Positions 1 to 6,957 of a stretch of DNA of 41,810 bases are shown here, piece after piece. A model generated the notes under the pieces. The model searched no databases. It saw only the letters and a list, made by a program, of their open reading frames with translations, and was not told the DNA's origin. Position 1 is the first letter of the stretch. Every line of letters begins with the position of its first letter. The stretch is from NCBI GenBank assembly GCA_045806525.1, contig JBJMJD010000092.1, positions 1 to 41,810 of the forward strand. Direction: 5' to 3'. The translations under genes were made by a program, and so were the position numbers. The stretch is from JAICYJ01 sp045806525. GTDB taxonomy: Bacteria > Actinomycetota > Thermoleophilia > Gaiellales > JAICJC01.

Positions 1-252
1 GCTCACCATCAGCTGCAGGTCGTGCCGCATTCGCCCGGCGGCCCGGTGATCCTCCACAGGTCGGGCTTCGTGCTCGGCCATCAGCTCCAGACCGCACCGC
101 CCGTCATCGCCCAGCCCGTCTCCGTGCAGTCCGCAGACAACGGTTTCAACTGGGCCGACGCCGCAGTCGGTGCCTTCGTGGCGTCCGTCCTGCTGGTGCT
201 GGCGGCCGTCGCCGCAATCATCGTCCGACCTCGGCACACGGTTCAGCTCTAG
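1..252 (+). CDS. Partial C-terminally membrane-anchored protein, paralogue of the next gene
   Basis: The reading frame is open from the first base of the window, so the N-terminus is missing; it ends at TAG 250-252. The visible 83 residues contain an extracytoplasmic segment (ILHRSGFVLGHQL), then GFNWADAAVGAF leading into one hydrophobic helix and a short VRPR tail, the layout of a protein held by a C-terminal membrane anchor with a basic cytoplasmic end. The same blocks (FHRTGFLLDNKL, GFDWADAGIGA, helix, VRPRQTAAL) occur in the gene at 443-913, so the two are tandem paralogues. No known domain is recognised. A 13-bp stem terminator follows directly. Confidence 0.7.
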   Translation, partial: AHHQLQVVPHSPGGPVILHRSGFVLGHQLQTAPPVIAQPVSVQSADNGFNWADAAVGAFVASVLLVLAAVAAIIVRPRHTVQL

Positions 253-264
253 CTGCGGCCCCGG

Positions 265-297
265 CGCCCGGTGGGGTTCTCGCGACCCCACCGGGCG
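265..297 (+). terminator. Rho-independent-like terminator after first paralogue
   Basis: Perfect 13-bp inverted repeat CGCCCGGTGGGGT / ACCCCACCGGGCG (265-277 and 285-297) with a 7-nt loop, 12 bp after the stop codon. It is followed by ttcgttcgt rather than a clean T run, as is common in GC-rich actinobacteria. Nearly the same stem recurs after the paralogue at 925-961. Confidence 0.75.
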
Positions 298-328
298 TTC
301 GTTCGTGGTCCCCAGCCCGGCCCGACTC

Positions 329-344
329 TGTATCGAGCAATACA
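329..344. promoter_or_regulatory. Small inverted repeat TGTAT-N6-ATACA
   Basis: An AT-rich inverted repeat stands out in the GC-rich 145-bp gap between the first terminator and the second paralogue. It could be an operator, with candidate -10 boxes TATCCT (353-358) and TAGGTT (389-394) downstream. No regulator is known, so this is weak. Confidence 0.25.
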
Positions 345-442
345 TTGCGGGCGTATCCTGGGGTGTCGTCGGGCCGCTGGGGGAGGCCTAGGTTGTGCAC
401 ATGACTTCGTGCCTCACATCTACCAAGAAGGAGAGCACTTCC

Positions 443-913
443 ATGCGCACCACCTCTCGACTGATCCGCACCGTCCTGGTCGCCGCCGGTCTGCTGGCGA
501 TCTCGGCATCGGCCGCCCAGGCCATGCCCCCACTCCGGTGGTCCACCGACGCCACCGATTCGGCCGCCGTGGCAGCGGCCAACCGCACGATCGTGTTTCA
601 CCGCACCGGGTTCCTGCTCGACAACAAGCTCCCGATTCTGAACGTCAAGGACGTGTCGGTGATGCAGGCGTCCGCCGACTCTCCGACCAACCAGGCGCTC
701 GTCTCGGTCATGCAGTCGGCCGCCGATTCTCCGACCGACCAGACGGTACCTCTGGTCATCAGCCAGCCCGTTCCGGCCCTCACCACCGTCTCCGCGAGCA
801 GCGGTTTCGACTGGGCTGACGCCGGCATCGGGGCCGCCGTGGCCGCACTGCTGCTGATCCTGGCAGGCTTCGCCGCGACGCGCGTGCGACCGCGCCAGAC
901 CGCGGCTCTGTAA
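443..913 (+). CDS. Secreted, C-terminally membrane-anchored hypothetical protein
   Basis: 156 residues. ATG 443 is chosen because it has a good Shine-Dalgarno stretch (AAGGAGAG, 428-435) and begins a clear signal peptide: Arg-rich start, hydrophobic core, then a cleavage-like SAAQA near residue 30. The mature part holds a 16-residue tandem repeat (VSVMQ..ADSPT.Q twice) and ends with one transmembrane helix and a VRPR tail. The inferred topology is an exported domain anchored by its C-terminus. It is a paralogue of the truncated gene at 1-252. The family is not recognised and no catalytic motif is visible; a structural or adhesive envelope role would be a guess. Confidence 0.8.
   Translation: MRTTSRLIRTVLVAAGLLAISASAAQAMPPLRWSTDATDSAAVAAANRTIVFHRTGFLLDNKLPILNVKDVSVMQASADSPTNQALVSVMQSAADSPTDQTVPLVISQPVPALTTVSASSGFDWADAGIGAAVAALLLILAGFAATRVRPRQTAAL
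653..748 (+). repeat. Two tandem 48-bp coding repeats
   Basis: Units at 653-700 and 701-748 encode 16 residues each (VSVMQ-x2-ADSPT-x-Q). They differ at several third positions but keep the protein sequence, so the duplication is selected at the protein level or fairly recent. The truncated upstream paralogue lacks the element in its visible part. Confidence 0.7.
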
Positions 914-924
914 GGGCTGAGCTT

Positions 925-961
925 GCGCCCGGTGGGGGTTGTCGGGACCCCCACCGGGCGC
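925..961 (+). terminator. Strong hairpin terminator after second paralogue
   Basis: Perfect 15-bp stem GCGCCCGGTGGGGGT / ACCCCCACCGGGCGC (925-939 and 947-961) with a 7-nt loop, 11 bp after the TAA at 911-913. It differs from the stem at 265-297 by one added G-C pair and a terminal pair, so terminator and gene were evidently duplicated together. Confidence 0.75.
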
Positions 962-1007
962 TGGGGTGGTCCGGGCCAGAACCGGACAACGTGTAAGATC
1001 GCTGCCG

Positions 1008-1775
1008 ATGCGACCCAGGCTCCTTCTGCTGATCGTGGCCTCGGCACTGGCCGCACTGGTCTCGGGGACGAGCCATGCCCGCGCAGGCACCGCCGCCTGC
1101 ACCGTCACGGCCACCGGCAAGCACGTGCGCACCCAGCTGCTGAAGGTGCACATGACCGGAACCTGTCCGGTGTCCGGCGTCGCGCACGGCACGCTCAGGT
1201 TCAGCCAGTGGCCGCGGATCCACGCCGGCGGCGTATTCGCGCTCGACTACGCGGCCGGGACGCTGTGGCTGCGAGTGCCCCGCAAGATCTCGATGAAGCC
1301 GGCATGGAGCGCGCACGCAGTCATGGTAGGCCTGGACGTGTCCGTCCAGGCCTCGCCGAAGCGCCGCCTGAGCGGCCGAGGACGCTACTCGATCCACGGC
1401 GGCTTCACCGCCTCGAACGGCGCGCTGGTGCGCTGGCACCAGACCGTCTCCGCGACACCCGACCGCGTCACGCTGGGATCGGTGCACGTCAGCGCCAGCC
1501 TGCCGGGGACCGGCTCGATGGTGGTGGTGGTGCACGAGGTGCGGCAGTTCTGCTCCACGACCAAGACCTGCCCGTTCGGCCTGAAGACGACCACCGACCG
1601 GGTCGCCTTCCCCGCCAGGTTCACGCACGTCACCGTCAGCTCGCCGCTGTGGTTCATGACCGGTGCCGGCACGCTGCTCTCGGGACGCGAGCAGACGACG
1701 ATCCTGCTGCGGTCGAACCGGACGCACCGGATCCTGGGCCGGTCCGACTTCCAGGCGCTGATCCGGATCCCGTGA
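1008..1775 (+). CDS. Secreted hypothetical protein
   Basis: 255 residues. ATG 1008 starts a textbook signal peptide (MRPRLLLLIVASALAALVSG, then an Ala-rich cleavage region near residue 30). There is no Shine-Dalgarno, but a -10-like TAAGAT ends 9 nt before the ATG, suggesting a leaderless or near-leaderless mRNA. The mature protein is rich in Thr, Ser and Val with alternating hydrophobic residues, as in beta-sandwich folds, and has cysteines (two near residues 29 and 49, a pair near residue 180) that could form disulfides. No catalytic motif or known family is recognised. It lies between the anchored-protein pair and murI on the same strand, but murI appears to have its own promoter. Confidence 0.8.
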   Translation: MRPRLLLLIVASALAALVSGTSHARAGTAACTVTATGKHVRTQLLKVHMTGTCPVSGVAHGTLRFSQWPRIHAGGVFALDYAAGTLWLRVPRKISMKPAWSAHAVMVGLDVSVQASPKRRLSGRGRYSIHGGFTASNGALVRWHQTVSATPDRVTLGSVHVSASLPGTGSMVVVVHEVRQFCSTTKTCPFGLKTTTDRVAFPARFTHVTVSSPLWFMTGAGTLLSGREQTTILLRSNRTHRILGRSDFQALIRIP

Positions 1776-1789
1776 TCCGGCCGAGCCCC

Positions 1790-1795
1790 TAAACT
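1790..1795 (+). promoter_or_regulatory. -10 box of leaderless murI
   Basis: TAAACT lies 6 nt before the murI ATG at 1802, which would place the transcription start on the A of the start codon. No ribosome binding site precedes the ATG. The same spacing recurs at many genes in the window. Confidence 0.55.
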
Positions 1796-1801
1796 GCCCG
1801 G

Positions 1802-2626
1802 ATGGATACCCGCCCGATCGGCGTCTTCGACTCCGGCGTCGGTGGCCTGACGGTGCTGCACGAATGTCTGGTCACGCTGCCCCACGAGGACTTCATCTAC
1901 TTCGGTGATTCCGCCCCTGAGCGGTTCCCGTACGGCACCAAGCCGGCAGCGACCATCCGCCGGTTCGCCCACGAGGTCGCTCAGCACCTGATCGAGCGCG
2001 ACGTGAAGCTGCTGGTGGTCGCCTGCAACTCGGCCACAGCCGCCGCGCTACCCGACATGCAGCGCGAGTTCATGGTGCCCCTGCTCGGCGTGATCACGCC
2101 CGAGGCGCACGCCGCCGTCCAGGCCACCCGCGCCCGCCGGGTGGGAGTGATGGCGACCGAGGCGACGGTTGCGAGCGGCCGCTACCCGGCGGCGATCGGC
2201 GTGCTCGACGCCGGCCTCGAGGTGGCACAGGTGGCCTGCCCGGAGCTGGTGCCGCTGATCCAGAGCGGCGATGTCAACGGCCATGACCTGCACGCCGCCG
2301 CCAAGCGGTACGCCGAGCCGCTGAAGCAGGCGCAGGTGGACACCGTGATCCTGGGCTGCACGCACTACCCGCTGATCCGGCCCATGCTGCAGCGCATCTT
2401 CGGCCGCGACGTCACCCTGATCACCTCCGCCGAGGAGATCGCACGCGAGGTCGCGGCCACACTCGAGCGGCGCGGTGTCGGCAACCTGCCCGGCCGCGAG
2501 GGCAGCTACCGCTTTCTCTGCACGGGCGACGAGCAGTCCTTCCAGGACGTCGCCGGTCGCTTTCTGCAGCTGCCGCTGACCGAGGTGGAGCGGGTCGACC
2601 CTGCGCGGCTGGAGATCGCCGCATGA
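1802..2626 (+). CDS. murI: Glutamate racemase
   Basis: 274 residues, normal length. It interconverts L- and D-glutamate to provide D-Glu for peptidoglycan, in the cytosol. The signature N-terminus FDSGVGGLTVL (catalytic-site Asp10/Ser11), YGTK near residue 44, first catalytic cysteine in ACNSATA (Cys75) and second in GCTHYP (Cys186) are all present. The stop overlaps the rph start as ATGA at 2623-2626, so translation is coupled with rph and rdgB, a common actinobacterial order. The start is supported by the -10 box 6 nt upstream and by family alignment (MDTRPIGVFDSG). Confidence 0.97.
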   Translation: MDTRPIGVFDSGVGGLTVLHECLVTLPHEDFIYFGDSAPERFPYGTKPAATIRRFAHEVAQHLIERDVKLLVVACNSATAAALPDMQREFMVPLLGVITPEAHAAVQATRARRVGVMATEATVASGRYPAAIGVLDAGLEVAQVACPELVPLIQSGDVNGHDLHAAAKRYAEPLKQAQVDTVILGCTHYPLIRPMLQRIFGRDVTLITSAEEIAREVAATLERRGVGNLPGREGSYRFLCTGDEQSFQDVAGRFLQLPLTEVERVDPARLEIAA

Positions 2627-3360
2627 AGCGCGCCGACGGCCGCGAGCTCGACCAGCTGCGTCCGCTCGCGATCGAGCCGGGGTTCATCGACAGCGCGCAC
2701 GGCTCGGTGCTGTTCTCGATCGGCAAGACGCGGCTGGTCTGCACGGCCATGGTGGAGGAGTCGGTGCCGGGGTGGATGCGCGGGCGCGGCACCGGCTGGG
2801 TCACGTCCGAGTACGGGATGCTGCCCGGCTCGACGTCCGACCGAAAGCCTCGCGATGCGAGCCGCGGAAAGCTGGACGGCCGCACGGTCGAGATCCAGCG
2901 CCTGATCGGCCGATCACTGCGTTCGGTCGTCGACTTCAAGGCGCTGGGCGAGCGCACCATCTGGATCGACTGCGACGTGCTGCAGGCCGACGGCGGCACC
3001 CGCTGCGCGGCCATCTGCGGCGGCTACGCGGCGCTGCACCTGGCGCTGTCTGGCCTGGTCGATGCCGGAAGGCTGCGCGAGCTGCCGCTGTCCGACTCGG
3101 TTGCGGCCGTCTCGGTTGGGATCGTCGACGGCAGCCCGATGCTCGACCTGGCCTACATCGAGGACTCCCGCGCCGAGGTCGACATGAACGTCGTCATCTC
3201 GGGCAGCGGCCAGATGATCGAGGTACAGGCGACGGCCGAGCGCACGCCGTTTGGCCGCGCCTCGCTGGATGAGCTGCTAAGCCTGGCCGCCGCCGGCATC
3301 GAGGAGATCTCGGCACTACAGACGCGGGTGCTCCATGAAGCTCGTGCTGGCGTCGCATAA
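2623..3360 (+). CDS. rph: Ribonuclease PH
   Basis: 245 residues. A phosphate-dependent 3'-5' exoribonuclease that trims tRNA 3' ends. Family signatures are visible: RADGRELDQLRP at the N-terminus, GTGWVTSEYGMLPGST, the Arg-rich GKLDGRTVEIQRLIGRSLR phosphate-binding region near residues 83-101, and DCDVLQADGGTRCAAI near 115-130. ATG 2623 overlaps the murI stop, and the 3' end overlaps rdgB by 26 bp, giving a tightly coupled murI-rph-rdgB operon. Confidence 0.97.
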   Translation: MKRADGRELDQLRPLAIEPGFIDSAHGSVLFSIGKTRLVCTAMVEESVPGWMRGRGTGWVTSEYGMLPGSTSDRKPRDASRGKLDGRTVEIQRLIGRSLRSVVDFKALGERTIWIDCDVLQADGGTRCAAICGGYAALHLALSGLVDAGRLRELPLSDSVAAVSVGIVDGSPMLDLAYIEDSRAEVDMNVVISGSGQMIEVQATAERTPFGRASLDELLSLAAAGIEEISALQTRVLHEARAGVA

Positions 3361-3922
3361 CCTGCACAAGGCGCGGGAGTTCGAGCGGCTGCTTCCCGGC
3401 TTCGAGGTCGAGCCCTACCCGGGCGATCTGCCCGAGGAGACCGGTGTCACCTTCCGTGACAACGCGGAGTTGAAGGCTCGCCACGTGCACGCCGAGATCG
3501 GGGACTCGGCCTGGGTGCTGGCCGACGACTCCGGGATCGCGGCCGCGGCGCTGGGGGGTTGGCCGGGCGTGCGGTCGGCGCGCTTCGCCGGGGAGCACGC
3601 GACCGACGCCGAGAACCTGAACGCGCTGCTGGCGGCACTGGCCGGCCGGGACGACCGTTCCGTCGCCTACGTGGCCGAGCTGGTGGCGATCTCCCCGACG
3701 GGGCGCGAGCTGCACGCGCGTGGCGAGCTGCGCGGCCACCTGGCCGAGCGGCCCCGCGGCGACGGCGGCTTCGGCTACGACCCGGCGTTCGTGCCAGAGG
3801 GCGAGTCGCGCACGGTGGGTGAGATGGAGGCCGCAGAAAAGGACGCCGTGTCGCACCGGGCGCGCGCCGCCGCGGCGCTGCTGGAGCTGCTGGCGGCGGA
3901 GCTGCAGGAGCCAGGGCGGTAG
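3335..3922 (+). CDS. rdgB: XTP/dITP (non-canonical purine NTP) pyrophosphatase
   Basis: 195 residues of the RdgB/HAM1 family, which hydrolyses dITP, XTP and ITP to monophosphates and keeps deaminated purines out of nucleic acids. Motifs: LASHNLHKAREF (SxNxxK phosphate-binding motif) at the start, ADDSGIAAAALGGWPGVRSARFAG (metal and base pocket) near residues 63-86, and GDGGFGYDPAF near 142-152. The ATG lies 26 bp inside rph, a long overlap, but homology begins exactly at MKLVLASHN, so it is accepted. Pairing of rph and rdgB is widespread. Confidence 0.96.
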   Translation: MKLVLASHNLHKAREFERLLPGFEVEPYPGDLPEETGVTFRDNAELKARHVHAEIGDSAWVLADDSGIAAAALGGWPGVRSARFAGEHATDAENLNALLAALAGRDDRSVAYVAELVAISPTGRELHARGELRGHLAERPRGDGGFGYDPAFVPEGESRTVGEMEAAEKDAVSHRARAAAALLELLAAELQEPGR

Positions 3923-3987
3923 CCGCGGCACCCACCACCGAGCAGGCGCTGGCCGCGCTCAACAGCGAGCACGGATGCGATCTGCGG

Positions 3988-4803
3988 GTGGTGGCGGCGA
4001 TGCCCGACGGCGAGGCCAGCCATGCCACGGTGGTGGCCGACGCCGCGGGCAACCGGTCGGTGCTGAAGTGGTGGCAGATGGCCGGAGCCGAGTCGGACTC
4101 GCTCGAGCACATGGAGCGCGTCGTGCCGCTGCTGGAGCGGCTGCGCGGCCGCGGCTACCCGTCGCCGCGCCATCTCTTGACCGCGACCGCGGAGTCGCTG
4201 CTGTTCGTGCTGCAGGATCTGCTGCCCGGCCGCCCGCCGGTGCCGCTTCGGCCTGTCCACGTCGGGCAGCTGGTCGAGATCAACCGGCTGCAGGAGGAGC
4301 GGCTGGACGACGCGGGCGTGTGGGGCGCCTTCCTACGCCGAACGCTGGTCACGGGCGCCGACGGCTACTGCCTGCACGCCCCTCTTCGGCTGCACTCGCC
4401 GGCCGGCGCGGCGCTGCTCGACCGCGTGATGGCGGTCGGGGAGGCCACCGATCCGGCCGCCCTGCCGGTGGCCGGCATCGCGCACTTCGACTTTCATCAC
4501 CTGAACGTGCTGGCGCAGGGCGACCGCATCACCGGCATCGTCGACTGCGAGGGAGCGCGTGCCGGCGACCCCTGCTTCGACCTGGTCACGCAGCTCTACT
4601 GCAGCGGCGAGGGCGGCCTCGGCGCGGACGAGCAGCTCCGGCTGTGGCAGCTGCTCCGCGATCGCCGCGACGCCGCCACCCTGCGCGCCTACCTCGCACA
4701 CATGTCGCTGCGACTGAGTAGCTGGTCGGCGGTGCACCACGACGACGCCACCACCGCCCGCTGGCTGGCGCACTCCCAGATGTGGCTGGACAGGGCCGGC
4801 TAG
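3988..4803 (+). CDS. Aminoglycoside phosphotransferase (APH)-fold small-molecule kinase
   Basis: 271 residues from GTG 3988. The kinase catalytic loop HFDFHHLN (His166, Asp168, Asn173; HxDxxxxN) and the metal-binding IVDCEGARAGDPCFDL (Asp186) identify the APH/choline-kinase-like fold. Substrate unknown; this family phosphorylates sugars, amines or antibiotics, and resistance should not be assumed. The frame stays open and protein-like upstream to 3922 (a helix ALAALNSEHGCDLRVV) without any ATG/GTG/TTG, so translation might start at CTG 3949 or be coupled from rdgB; GTG 3988 or ATG 4000 are the conventional choices. Its stop shares the palindrome CTAG (4800-4803) with the convergent YihY gene. 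Confidence 0.8.
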   Translation: MVAAMPDGEASHATVVADAAGNRSVLKWWQMAGAESDSLEHMERVVPLLERLRGRGYPSPRHLLTATAESLLFVLQDLLPGRPPVPLRPVHVGQLVEINRLQEERLDDAGVWGAFLRRTLVTGADGYCLHAPLRLHSPAGAALLDRVMAVGEATDPAALPVAGIAHFDFHHLNVLAQGDRITGIVDCEGARAGDPCFDLVTQLYCSGEGGLGADEQLRLWQLLRDRRDAATLRAYLAHMSLRLSSWSAVHHDDATTARWLAHSQMWLDRAG

Positions 4804-5672
4804 GCGAGGCCGGCCATGGTGTCGTCCTGCGGCGGCTGGTGCCGCGACCAGTGCCGCCAGTTGATCTCGGCACCGAGCACGATCACGTTCGCCATCAGGT
4901 ACAGCCACACCAGCAGCAGCACCAGGCCACCGAAGGCACGCATGGCGAACAGCAGGTCGGCCCGCTGCAGGTAGAGCGGCACCGCCTGGAACGACACCTG
5001 GAACAGCACCGTCCCGAACAGCGCACCCGGCCACACGTCGCCGCGGTGCAGATCGACGTTGGTGAGGACGCGGTAGACCACCATCAGGAACAGGAACGAG
5101 CCGGCGCTCGAGAAGGCCAGAGAGATCAGATAAGGCACGATGCTGGAGCTCAGCTCGCCGGGCTCATGCCGGTGCAGCCAGCCGTTTGCCAGTGTGGCAA
5201 CAAACAGCGAGGTGAAGAGGACGGTCAGCGAGCTGAGCACCAGCACGAAGCTGATCCATTTGCCGGCAACGAACCCGCGGTTGCCGACCCGAAACACGAT
5301 GTTCAGCGCCGACTCCAGCGCCGAGTAGAAGCCGAGCGCGCTCCACAGCATCCCGACCAGGCCGATCACGAAGAACGTGCCGGCGTTCGACTGTACCGAG
5401 CGGGTCAGGCGCACCAGGTCGGCGACCGACTCGCTGGGCAGGATCCGCCCCATCTCGCGGATCAGGTAGCTCGACTGTGAGACGTGGCCGAGCAGGCCGA
5501 TCGCGGACAGCGCCAGGAAGATGAACGGGAACAGCGACAGCAGCGCGTAGTACGCGACCATGGCCGCCAGGTGCGGGCCGCGATCGGCCAGGTACTTGCC
5601 CAGTATGGAGCCGGTCTGGCTGGCGACGTTGCGATACGGGCGCATCCACGTCGGGGCGGTTTCGTTGGCCAT
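4800..5672 (-). CDS. YihY/virulence factor BrkB family membrane protein
   Basis: 290 residues read leftward from ATG 5672. The family hallmark is AAMVAYYALLSLFPFIF in the first transmembrane helix, followed by about six helices in all, LVGMLWSALGFYSALESALN, PGALFGTVLFQ and the C-terminal VWLYLMANVIVLGAEIN. Once misnamed ribonuclease BN; the function is unclear and transport or envelope roles have been proposed for relatives. ATG 5672 is supported by a TATTCT box (5680-5685 on the minus strand) 7 nt upstream, i.e. a leaderless start divergent from the roadblock gene. The last residues (HQPPQDDTMAGLA) are a soluble tail. Confidence 0.92.
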   Translation of the reverse strand: MANETAPTWMRPYRNVASQTGSILGKYLADRGPHLAAMVAYYALLSLFPFIFLALSAIGLLGHVSQSSYLIREMGRILPSESVADLVRLTRSVQSNAGTFFVIGLVGMLWSALGFYSALESALNIVFRVGNRGFVAGKWISFVLVLSSLTVLFTSLFVATLANGWLHRHEPGELSSSIVPYLISLAFSSAGSFLFLMVVYRVLTNVDLHRGDVWPGALFGTVLFQVSFQAVPLYLQRADLLFAMRAFGGLVLLLVWLYLMANVIVLGAEINWRHWSRHQPPQDDTMAGLA

Positions 5673-5679
5673 CGTGATG

Positions 5680-5711
5680 AGAATATCGGCAGGGATCGTG
5701 TGTGCTAGCGT
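5680..5711. promoter_or_regulatory. Divergent leaderless promoter pair
   Basis: Minus strand: TATTCT (5685-5680) 7 nt before the yihY-like ATG. Plus strand: TAGCGT (5706-5711) 6 nt before GTG 5718. Only 45 bp separate the two start codons and neither has a Shine-Dalgarno, so both transcripts are inferred to start at or next to the start codon. Confidence 0.55.
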
Positions 5712-5717
5712 GGAATC

Positions 5718-6110
5718 GTGGATGCGACCGCCGCCATCGCCGACCTGCGGGAGCTCTCGACCCAGATCGAGACGGTCGTGGTGATCGCCCGCGACGGCTC
5801 GCTGGTTGCGTCCAGCGTGCAGGATGAGGCCGCCGACCGCATCGCCGCAGCCGCTCGCGATCTGGCCGCGGGTGCCGACCAGGTGCGCCGCGACCTGGGC
5901 CGCGAAGCGCTGGCGCAGCTGCAGGCGGCCACGCCCGAGGGCAGCGTGTTCCTGGTGGTGGACGACCACCGCACCGCCGTCGCGACGACCGGCGCCGACC
6001 CCACCGTGGGACTGGTCTTCTATGACCTGAAGACGCTCCTGCGCCAGATCGCCGACGGCGACGGCAAGGCCGCCGACGAGGAGCAGGAGCGGGTCGATGG
6101 CTCGGCGTAA
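5718..6110 (+). CDS. Roadblock/LC7-like domain protein
   Basis: 130 residues from GTG 5718. The order of elements fits the small Roadblock/LC7 fold: a first helix (DLRELSTQIETVVVIARDGSLVASS, with the typical hydrophobic strand followed by DG), a second helix (AAARDLAAGADQVRRDLGREALAQLQ), then FLVVDDHRTAVATTGADPTVGLVFYDLKTLL. Such proteins partner Ras-like GTPases (MglB type) or act as small scaffolds; no GTPase is next door. The charged C-terminal tail is acidic. The 3' end overlaps the small membrane gene by 14 bp and pyrE follows with overlap, so three genes form one operon. The family assignment is from pattern, not search. Confidence 0.65.
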   Translation: MDATAAIADLRELSTQIETVVVIARDGSLVASSVQDEAADRIAAAARDLAAGADQVRRDLGREALAQLQAATPEGSVFLVVDDHRTAVATTGADPTVGLVFYDLKTLLRQIADGDGKAADEEQERVDGSA

Positions 6111-6312
6111 GCTCGTGATCCCGGTCGTGATCGGCGCCGGCTCGTTCCTCGGCACCGTGCTCTACAGGCGCCGCTCGGTGCGCAACCGCACCCGGCTGGA
6201 CATCTACTTTGACGACGGCTCGATGGTCTCACTGGCCGCCGGGTCGCCGGATGCCGACCGGCTGATGCCGCATGCCGACCTTGTGCTGGCGGCCGCGCGC
6301 GAGGGCGCGTGA
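6097..6312 (+). CDS. Small membrane protein, hypothetical
   Basis: 71 residues. Basic start (MARRK), a single hydrophobic helix at about residues 6-22, then an RRRSVRNRTR basic stretch and a short soluble domain (LDIYFDDGSMVSLAAGSPDADRL). This is the layout of a small protein with one N-terminal helix and a cytoplasmic domain. It overlaps the roadblock gene by 14 bp and pyrE by 4 bp (GTGA), so its coding status is well supported. The family is not recognised. Confidence 0.75.
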   Translation: MARRKLVIPVVIGAGSFLGTVLYRRRSVRNRTRLDIYFDDGSMVSLAAGSPDADRLMPHADLVLAAAREGA

Positions 6313-6860
6313 ACCGCGACCAGCTGGCGGCGAGGCTGCTCGAGCGGGCGTACCTGGAGGGCGATTTCCTGCTGCGGTCGGGGCGCCGCAGCCGCTACTA
6401 CCTTGACAAGTACCGGTTCGAGACCGATCCGCAGCTGCTGGCCGGTCTCGGCCGCGAGCTGGCCGCTTTGGTCGCGGGTCTCGGCGATCAGCAGCCCGAG
6501 CTGCTGGCCGGCCCCGAGCTGGGCGCCGTGCCGCTGGTGGCCGTCACCTCGATCGAGACCGGGCTGCCCTTCGTCATCGTGCGAAAGGCGGCGAAGGAGT
6601 ACGGAACCGGCAACCGGCTGGAGGGCGTCTTCGAGCCGGCGATGCGCGTCTGCGTGGTCGAGGACGTGGTCACGTCGGGCGGCGCGCTGCTGTCCGCGGT
6701 GGAGGCGCTGCGTAAGGCCGATCTGCACGTTTCCGCTGCAATTTGCGTGGTCGACCGCGAGGAGGGCGGGGCCGAGGCGATCGCCGCGGCGGGCGTCCCC
6801 TTCAAAGCGCTCTATACCAGTTCCCAGCTCGGTGTCGGCGCCGCCTCCGCGAACGCGTGA
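6309..6860 (+). CDS. pyrE: Orotate phosphoribosyltransferase
   Basis: 183 residues from GTG 6309. It converts orotate and PRPP to OMP, step five of UMP synthesis. Features: GDFLLRSGRRSRYYLDKYRFETDP at the N-terminus (orotate-site Lys/Tyr region), GPELGAVPL, IVRKAAKEYGTGNRLEG (flexible catalytic loop), and the PRPP-binding VVEDVVTSGGALLSAVE near residues 116-132. GTGA overlap with the small membrane gene implies coupling. pyrF, the next enzyme of the pathway, lies 2.4 kb downstream beyond the HU and nuclease genes. Confidence 0.95.
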   Translation: MNRDQLAARLLERAYLEGDFLLRSGRRSRYYLDKYRFETDPQLLAGLGRELAALVAGLGDQQPELLAGPELGAVPLVAVTSIETGLPFVIVRKAAKEYGTGNRLEGVFEPAMRVCVVEDVVTSGGALLSAVEALRKADLHVSAAICVVDREEGGAEAIAAAGVPFKALYTSSQLGVGAASANA

Positions 6861-6880
6861 AATCCCTTTGCTGAAGCGGA

Positions 6881-6909
6881 TTGTTGACGTCCGACGGCCG
6901 TGCTAGGGT
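6881..6909 (+). promoter_or_regulatory. Sigma-A-type promoter for the HU gene
   Basis: TTGTTG (6881-6886), 17-bp spacer, TAGGGT (6904-6909). A leader of roughly 40 nt then carries a strong AGGAGGAATAAGG ribosome binding site just before GTG 6958. In contrast to most genes here, this one is a conventional leadered, highly translated gene. Confidence 0.6.
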
Positions 6910-6957
6910 AGCCTGATTGACCCATTCCGGCCCACGAAACGACCAGGAGGAATAAGG

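Noticed and set aside
3988..4803. Antibiotic resistance call for the APH-fold kinase
   Set aside because: The fold has many metabolic substrates and the gene sits in a housekeeping cluster; nothing shows aminoglycoside specificity.
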